A stretch of 64,000 nucleotides of DNA from Paraburkholderia franconis (lineage in GTDB: Bacteria; Pseudomonadota; Gammaproteobacteria; Burkholderiales; Burkholderiaceae). Where the stretch lies: assembly GCF_009362735.1 (NCBI RefSeq), contig NZ_WHNP01000011.1, forward strand, positions 62,001-126,000. Direction: 5' to 3'. This document shows, one piece after another, positions 59,611 through 64,000 of the stretch (positions are counted from its first letter, which is position 1; every line of letters starts with the position of its first letter). The notes under the pieces were generated by a model, which saw nothing but the letters and a program-made list of their open reading frames with translations, was not told the origin of the DNA and searched no databases. Made by a program: the position numbers and the translations under genes.

Positions 59611-60381
59611 TCATGGCCCGGGCAGAAACTGGATGTCTCCATACCACGCCCGTGTCGTAGTACCGGTATTGTCGGTATCGGTCAGCAGGCCGTAGCCGGT
59701 GATCCGGCCGGGCGGCTCGTGAAAGACTTTCTGATAGTCCTGCACGATGTTGCGGCGCAGGCTTTGCCACTGGCCTGCATCACCGGGCCGCCCGGAGACG
59801 ACGATCATCTGTACGCGGCCGGTGTGCGGATTGGCAATGACGTTGCCTGGCGCGGCCGTGGTTGACCAGATATACATCAGCGTCGCATAGGGCAGGTCTT
59901 GGCCACCGAGGCGCTTCGCCACGCCCATGCTCGCCCGATCGAAAAGCGACAGCTTGCTTTTGTCGCCATCGAATGCGAACACCAGTCGCGCGGGCGCGTC
60001 TTCCTTCGATCCGTCGCGGTTGTCGGCGCCCTCGATCGGCTTCTCTGCTTTCCAGCGCCATGCGACAACCGGTGTTTGCGCCAGATCGATATTGCCTTCA
60101 TGCATCAGGGCGGAAGCGGAACGGTTCGCGTCTGCCTGAAGGACGGTAGTCTGACTGTCGTGAACGAGGGTGTATTGCGTCATCGGCTTGCCGTGCACGA
60201 CCGGCAGGTTCTTCCATCCCGGGGGCAGAGATGCACCGGGCGCGATCATGGAAAAGGCGAGACCCGGCATTTCGTCCTCGGCAAGAAGGGCCAGTGGCGA
60301 CAGCAAAAGAGCGGCGCATACTGCGATCCGGACTGGCCTGGCTGATCGTTTCCGAGCGCGCGTGATCGAGAGATGATGCAT
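59611..60381 (-). CDS. DUF3047 family exported protein
   Basis: 256 residues from the ATG at 60381 (MHHLSITRARKRSARPVRIAV). An export signal ends near PLALLAEDEM. The mature part has VVAWRWKAEKPIEGADNRDGSKEDAPARLVFAFDG and PYATLMYIWSTTAAPG, the DUF3047 signature. It probably folds as a beta-rich periplasmic domain. Role unknown. No clear ribosome site was seen. Confidence 0.82.
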   Translation of the reverse strand: MHHLSITRARKRSARPVRIAVCAALLLSPLALLAEDEMPGLAFSMIAPGASLPPGWKNLPVVHGKPMTQYTLVHDSQTTVLQADANRSASALMHEGNIDLAQTPVVAWRWKAEKPIEGADNRDGSKEDAPARLVFAFDGDKSKLSLFDRASMGVAKRLGGQDLPYATLMYIWSTTAAPGNVIANPHTGRVQMIVVSGRPGDAGQWQSLRRNIVQDYQKVFHEPPGRITGYGLLTDTDNTGTTTRAWYGDIQFLPGP

Positions 60382-60783
60382 GACGTGTCGTTTTTTTTGC
60401 TCGTGGCAAGCCTGCATTGTAGTGGAGCCCGTTGAGCAGCCCAGTAGCACACAGTTTGACTTTCTGCGGCGCGACGCCGCTGACAGATTCACTCCGCGAA
60501 CACCGCTTCTTTCCCATCGTCGGCCGGTAATGGGCGCACATGCATGGTACGTATCTATGAAGTGGCGACCCGGCGGAGAAAGTCTGACATATCACATGGC
60601 CATGATGTATCTTATGGCCGCGATGACGGGGACGCTGAGAAGCATGAGGTAAAGCGTCAGTGACAGCCATGACCGTCGCGTGAAGTCAGGGTTGAGCGCA
60701 CGCGGGGTCTGGATTCGTTGGCCGAAGGACCGGCGAGAGTCCTCCGGCCTCCGCGCAAATGCAATCCTGAGAATGCGACCTAT
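60382..60783. other. Intergenic, no complete gene
   Basis: About 400 bp. A minus-strand stretch ending near 60590 reads NPDFTRRSWLSLTLYLMLLS and looks like a small membrane peptide, but no start codon could be found in that frame. Confidence 0.35.
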
Positions 60784-60980
60784 GAAGATTGAAAATTCGT
60801 GGCGCTTGTGGCGGCTGCGATGCTGTCGGTGGTGCTGCTCGCCGTGCTATTCGCGGGGGGCACGATCGTCGTCGGCTATCTTTGGTGGGAGACGCGCGCG
60901 CGTTTGGCGGCGATGGCCGGACCGTCGACGTCGAGGTGGTCCACAAAGACTCGCCGGACGACGAATCCTCGAAACGCTGA
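60784..60980 (+). pseudogene. Small membrane protein, frameshifted
   Basis: From 60799 one frame reads LVAAAMLSVVLLAVLFAGG and YLWWETRARLAAMAG, a membrane span with a basic flank. The other frame then gives DGRTVDVEVVHKDSPDDESSKR and a stop at 60980. Joining them near 60915 makes a sensible small membrane protein. Family unknown. Confidence 0.4.
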
Positions 60981-61084
60981 CGATCATGGAAACCGTGTAT
61001 GGGACCAGGGATCCAGTCCGCCGTGAAATGCAGAAGTGCTCTCGGTCTTACGCGGTCAGCAAGACGGACCGGAGGTCAGGCAGC

Positions 61085-61588
61085 TTATGATAGGGGCCTG
61101 GCCAGTTCGGCGGCCTCTTTGTCGTCGTTGCCTTTCTCGTCAATATGCGCGGAAATCAGCAATACAGGGCAGCTGGAGATGCGGAGGAAACGTTCCGCCA
61201 CGCTGCCGAGCATGAACCGGCTTGCTCCGCTGCGCCCATGCGTGCCCATAACGACGAGGTCGGTTCTAATGTCGCGGGCCGCACGCAGGATACAGTGCGG
61301 AATGTCATCGCCCGCCTTTTCAGGCTCAATAATCCTCGGACTGCCTTGCACCCCGTCGCGATCCATTAACGCAAGCGCCTCCTTCATCACGGTCCTCCCT
61401 TCATGCAGGAATGCGTCGCGTAAGATGCCATGGTCGCTGCCGGGCGCATCGTAAGCCATCAACGGAGCCGCAACAACGTAGAGCGGTTGCAATTGCGCGC
61501 CAGTCTCGCAGGCAAGTTTCCGGGCGGCGTCGAACGCTCGCGCAGCGGTCTGGCTACCGTCAATCGGAACGAGTATGTGCGAGTACAT
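61085..61588 (-). CDS. Universal stress protein (UspA family)
   Basis: 167 residues. [26 protein letters not shown] is the family start, and [34 protein letters not shown] holds the ATP-binding G-x2-G-x9-G-(S/T) motif. A perfect FNR/Anr box lies 61 bp upstream. USPs in such islands are made under oxygen limitation or stasis. Confidence 0.92.
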   Translation of the reverse strand: MYSHILVPIDGSQTAARAFDAARKLACETGAQLQPLYVVAAPLMAYDAPGSDHGILRDAFLHEGRTVMKEALALMDRDGVQGSPRIIEPEKAGDDIPHCILRAARDIRTDLVVMGTHGRSGASRFMLGSVAERFLRISSCPVLLISAHIDEKGNDDKEAAELARPLS

Positions 61589-61648
61589 GTGAGGGCTCGG
61601 GTCGATGGACCTATACGCTCATGTTTGCCGTCGAGCTGCCACAGCGGC

Positions 61649-61662
61649 TTGATCTGAATCAA
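61649..61662. promoter_or_regulatory. Perfect FNR/Anr box
   Basis: TTGATCTGAATCAA fits TTGAT-N4-ATCAA exactly. It lies 61 bp upstream of the USP start, at a place fit for an activator. Confidence 0.65.
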
Positions 61663-61994
61663 ACGATACCGCAGGCCGGAGTAGCCCCGGTCGCTGCCAC
61701 AGACGCAACGCCGGGCGGACGCCTTGAAAGGATCATAATCTGCTGACCCATGACGACTGCTTTCTCTTTGTAGGCTGAACCAACAGGTGAAGGTTCGATT
61801 GGACTCTCAGGGTGCTACACGGCCTTCACGCCTGCCTTGCCTGCCTTGCAAGTGGTTCGACCGTGCTCTGGCTAACTGGATACTTACGCCGAAGATTGCG
61901 CAGGCCCGGATTGACGCCGGGTTGAGTCAGCCGCGCTTTTTTGAGTTTCGCCGCAAGTCTCGGCGGCTCGCGACACCACCGTAGGAGTCTGGCA

Positions 61995-62689
61995 ATGCGC
62001 GCGCTCGATGTAATGACCGAAACGGTGATTTCGGTAAAGCATGAAATGACCGTGCGCGAAGCTGCGAAAGTCCTGATAGACCATGGAATCAGCGGTGCAC
62101 CGGTAATTGATGAAAACGGCAGTGTCGTGGGTATCCTCAGCGAAGGCGACCTGATCCACCGGGCAGAACTCGAAACTGAGGAGCGCCGGCACTCGTGGTG
62201 GCTTGACCTGTTTTCGCCGAATCGCGATGCCAGGGACTATGTCAAGTCGCACAGCAATCTTGTCGCGGATCTGATGACGAGAGATGTCATTTCAATCGAT
62301 GAAGCGACACCGCTCCCTGTGGTCGCCAACCTCCTCGAAACCAGACACATTAAGCGTGTTCCTGTCATGCGGGAAGGGCGGGTCGTTGGTATTGTCAGCC
62401 GCGCCAATATCGTGCAGGCCTTGGCGACTGCCGTCGACGAGCCCATGGCTGAGACAATGCCAACCGACCGTGAGATACGTGCGATGCTTATAATATGGGT
62501 GAAATTGCTGGGCATCCCTGGGCGTGTGCCGGCCAAAATATCGTTGTGCGCGACGGCGTGGTTCACCTGTGGGGAATCTACCGGTCACTTGCGGCAATCC
62601 AGGCCATGCGCACTGCCGCGGAGAGCATTCAAGGAGTTAAGCGCGTCGAGGATCACGTCGAAGTCTATCCGATGCCGATAGGTATGTGA
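61995..62689 (+). pseudogene. CBS-pair protein with BON domain, frameshifted
   Basis: From the ATG at 61995 (TAGGAG upstream), two CBS units: MTETVISVKHEMTVREAAKVLIDHGISGAPVIDENG and LMTRDVISIDEATPLPVVANLLETRHIKRVPVMREG. A BON domain should follow, but it lies in another frame (62495-62689: GQNIVVRDGVVHLWGIYRS, AAESIQGVKRVEDHVEV). The shift is near 62490. The main frame ends at 62681 with unrelated residues. The CBS half may still fold and bind adenine nucleotides. A sequencing error is possible. Confidence 0.78.
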
Positions 62690-62806
62690 CAGGAAGAGTC
62701 CCGGCCAAGACGTAACCTTTCACTCGATGCGCAGCCCGCGCAAGCAACCCTGCCCAACATAAGAGTCCGGTAGACCCGCGCGTCATCGAGCGCCGGTAAA
62801 GGCGCC

Positions 62807-62941
62807 ATGCTTGCCAACGGAAAGGTCAGCGCTCACGAATTTGCGACCTTGATGCCTGTAAGGGAGTCGGCCGACTACATTACCGAGCGGGAGGAACTTG
62901 ATATGCTGCTTGAGCGCGAGCTTGTCGCGATGGCTTTTTGA
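62807..62941 (+). CDS. 44-residue protein, paralogue of 42927-43118
   Basis: MLANGKVSAHEFATLMPVRESADYITEREELDMLLERELVAMAF in full is 44 residues and ends with TGA at 62939-62941. It matches the first 40 residues of the gene at 42927 at about three of four positions. The family's C-terminal part (PRITQDGDSLLRNLAR) is missing here, so it may be truncated. Confidence 0.55.
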   Translation: MLANGKVSAHEFATLMPVRESADYITEREELDMLLERELVAMAF

Positions 62942-63088
62942 GGACAAAGGTGTGGGGGGCACATGCTGTAATCAACTGGCATTACTATCGCGCGCCTATC
63001 TTTCAAAGGGAAGCTAGCGACAGGCAAGGTGAGCCAGCAATATGTATTGCGTAGACGAATCCGATTCATGCGAGCTCGGGAGTTTGTT

Positions 63089-63424
63089 ATGAAGCGTATG
63101 CTTATCGCAATCACGATGCTGTGGCCGTGCGCTCAGGTCATGGCTGTGCCGCCGGACGGGAAAGCTCTGTACCAGGAAAATTGCGCCCGTTGTCATGGAC
63201 AAAATGGCAAGGGCGACACGGGACCCAAGCTCGTTGGCGATGCGAGTGAATGGAAGAGGGAACTCTTTGAGCGGGCGGTGCTAAAGGGCATCGATGACCA
63301 GGGAAAACCACTCAAATCCCCTATGCCGCATTGGGGCGCCGCCAGTTTTAAAACCGACAAGGGTATTGCGCCCAGCAAAGCTGAAGTTGATGCGATCCAG
63401 CGTTACCTGCACACGCTCAAGTAG
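63089..63424 (+). CDS. Small exported cytochrome c
   Basis: 111 residues from the ATG at 63089, GGGAG upstream. MKRMLIAITMLWPCAQVMA is an export signal. NCARCHGQNGKGDTGP carries the CxxCH haem site and KSPMPHWG the likely axial Met. Class I c-type cytochrome, periplasmic electron carrier. It ends the low-oxygen gene group, with the CBS-BON and USP genes upstream on mixed strands. Confidence 0.9.
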   Translation: MKRMLIAITMLWPCAQVMAVPPDGKALYQENCARCHGQNGKGDTGPKLVGDASEWKRELFERAVLKGIDDQGKPLKSPMPHWGAASFKTDKGIAPSKAEVDAIQRYLHTLK

Positions 63425-63898
63425 CGGGCACCTATCCACCGGAGCTCTGGCGAAAAGCGGAGCCGCATCGGAGCCCGAACGGCTCATGCAATGCTTCGGA
63501 CCTGCGCAATCGACGATGTGTAATGGGAATTGCGAGGGCGCACTCGTACACCGCACGAGAAACCGAATGAAGCTTCGTATGAGCGCCGGTTGGTTCCACT
63601 GAACGTGCGCGGAAAATGTGGCTGCTCAACCGCGGGTCGCGCGCAGGGTTTGGCCCAGCGGCATGCGATGCGCGCATCGTTTGAAATGACTTGGCCGAGT
63701 GGCGACTGTAGCATTGCGCGACTCGCGCGGGCCGCATATATCTATTTGATCTTGGTCAACGAAGTCGTGAGTCGAGCGCATAAAGTGATTAGTGTATCGT
63801 CTCCCGTCTCTCTTCAAGACTCGAGAGTCATACTGGCATGTCTGGTGTGAGTCCCCCACGCGGGATGCGTCGATAACCGTCGAATCAGGAGATTTGCC
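63425..63898. other. Intergenic, no gene seen
   Basis: About 470 bp. No protein-like frame of any length; ends with a GGAGA site for the next gene. Confidence 0.4.
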
Positions 63899-64000
63899 AT
63901 GCCAGTTAGCCAGATGAAGAACTTGCATCGCGGTCTCGCGTCGCGTGGTACGGCGAGCGGACACCGCCTCGCTCGCGCGACGCCTGGCGAGTTCGTTGTT
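63899..64000 (+). CDS. Start of an unknown gene, cut by window edge
   Basis: AGGAGA stands 6 bp before ATG, and 34 codons (MPVSQMKNLHRGLASRG...) run open to the window end. Too short to name. Confidence 0.45.
   Translation, partial: MPVSQMKNLHRGLASRGTASGHRLARATPGEFVV

Noticed and set aside
60590..60740. Hydrophobic minus-strand stretch ending IMAM
   Set aside because: Looks like the end of a small membrane protein, but no ATG, GTG or TTG opens the frame before a stop-free noise region; too weak to call.

Overview
The window reads as a GC-rich chromosome, chromid or megaplasmid segment of a beta-proteobacterium of the Burkholderiaceae, most likely Paraburkholderia or a close relative. The pointers are the Burkholderia-type porin, the NarX-like kinase, the paired ManC and undecaprenyl-phosphate sugar transferase, the H4MPT-type Fae homologue and the mix of IS6, IS110, IS1634 and Tn3-type elements. 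No rRNA, tRNA or CRISPR array was recognised.

Region 1 (1-12.2 kb) is a divergent methylated-amine module. Leftward run a GcvT-like folate enzyme, a trimethylamine dehydrogenase with every known active-site residue in place, a membrane-anchored Fe-S oxidoreductase and a leucine-rich-repeat-variant protein that runs off the left edge. Rightward run a flavin/[2Fe-2S] reductase, a DUF3445 haem-dependent oxidative N-demethylase, an APC permease and a DmmA-like zinc-ribbon subunit. Together they could take trimethylamine to dimethylamine to methylamine, with the C1 units passed to tetrahydrofolate or released as formaldehyde.

Region 2 (12.3-25.4 kb) has a porin, a NarX-type kinase with no partner, a PAS protein with a worn GGDEF domain, a ferritin-like protein and a second GcvT-like enzyme. 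It also holds a six-gene leftward operon built on an ethanolamine-permease-like transporter plus small membrane proteins (one of 46 codons), a truncated haemoglobin, a frameshifted nitronate monooxygenase-like gene and a Fae homologue whose catalytic His appears to be Met. A CTACCCCC motif sits 94-131 bp before several operons of regions 1 and 2 and suggests one regulon.

Region 3 (25.5-37.7 kb) carries an intact IS1634-type transposase, a secreted phosphoesterase, a DUF4142 protein, an IS6 element, two small envelope proteins and two exopolysaccharide genes (manC and a polyprenyl-phosphate sugar transferase).

Region 4 (37.7-54.7 kb) is an eroded accessory zone. It has frameshifted GlxA/AraC and TupA-like genes, a truncated IS6 copy, a Tn3-type pseudogene, an H-NS-like gene, an efflux-adaptor/XRE chimera, an Hfq-like remnant and several IS110 fragments. 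Inside it is an intact island: a GlcG-like gene, an alcohol dehydrogenase and its divergent LysR regulator. Complete IS6 and IS110 transposases lie near its end.

Region 5 (55-64 kb) looks like a low-oxygen and stress island: a K+ channel, two divergent hemerythrins, a small membrane protein and a universal stress protein (each of these two behind an FNR/Anr-type box), a CBS-BON gene broken by a frameshift, and a small cytochrome c. Start codons were moved from the longest open frame wherever a ribosome-binding site or family alignment favoured it. All family calls come from reading the sequence, with no database search.
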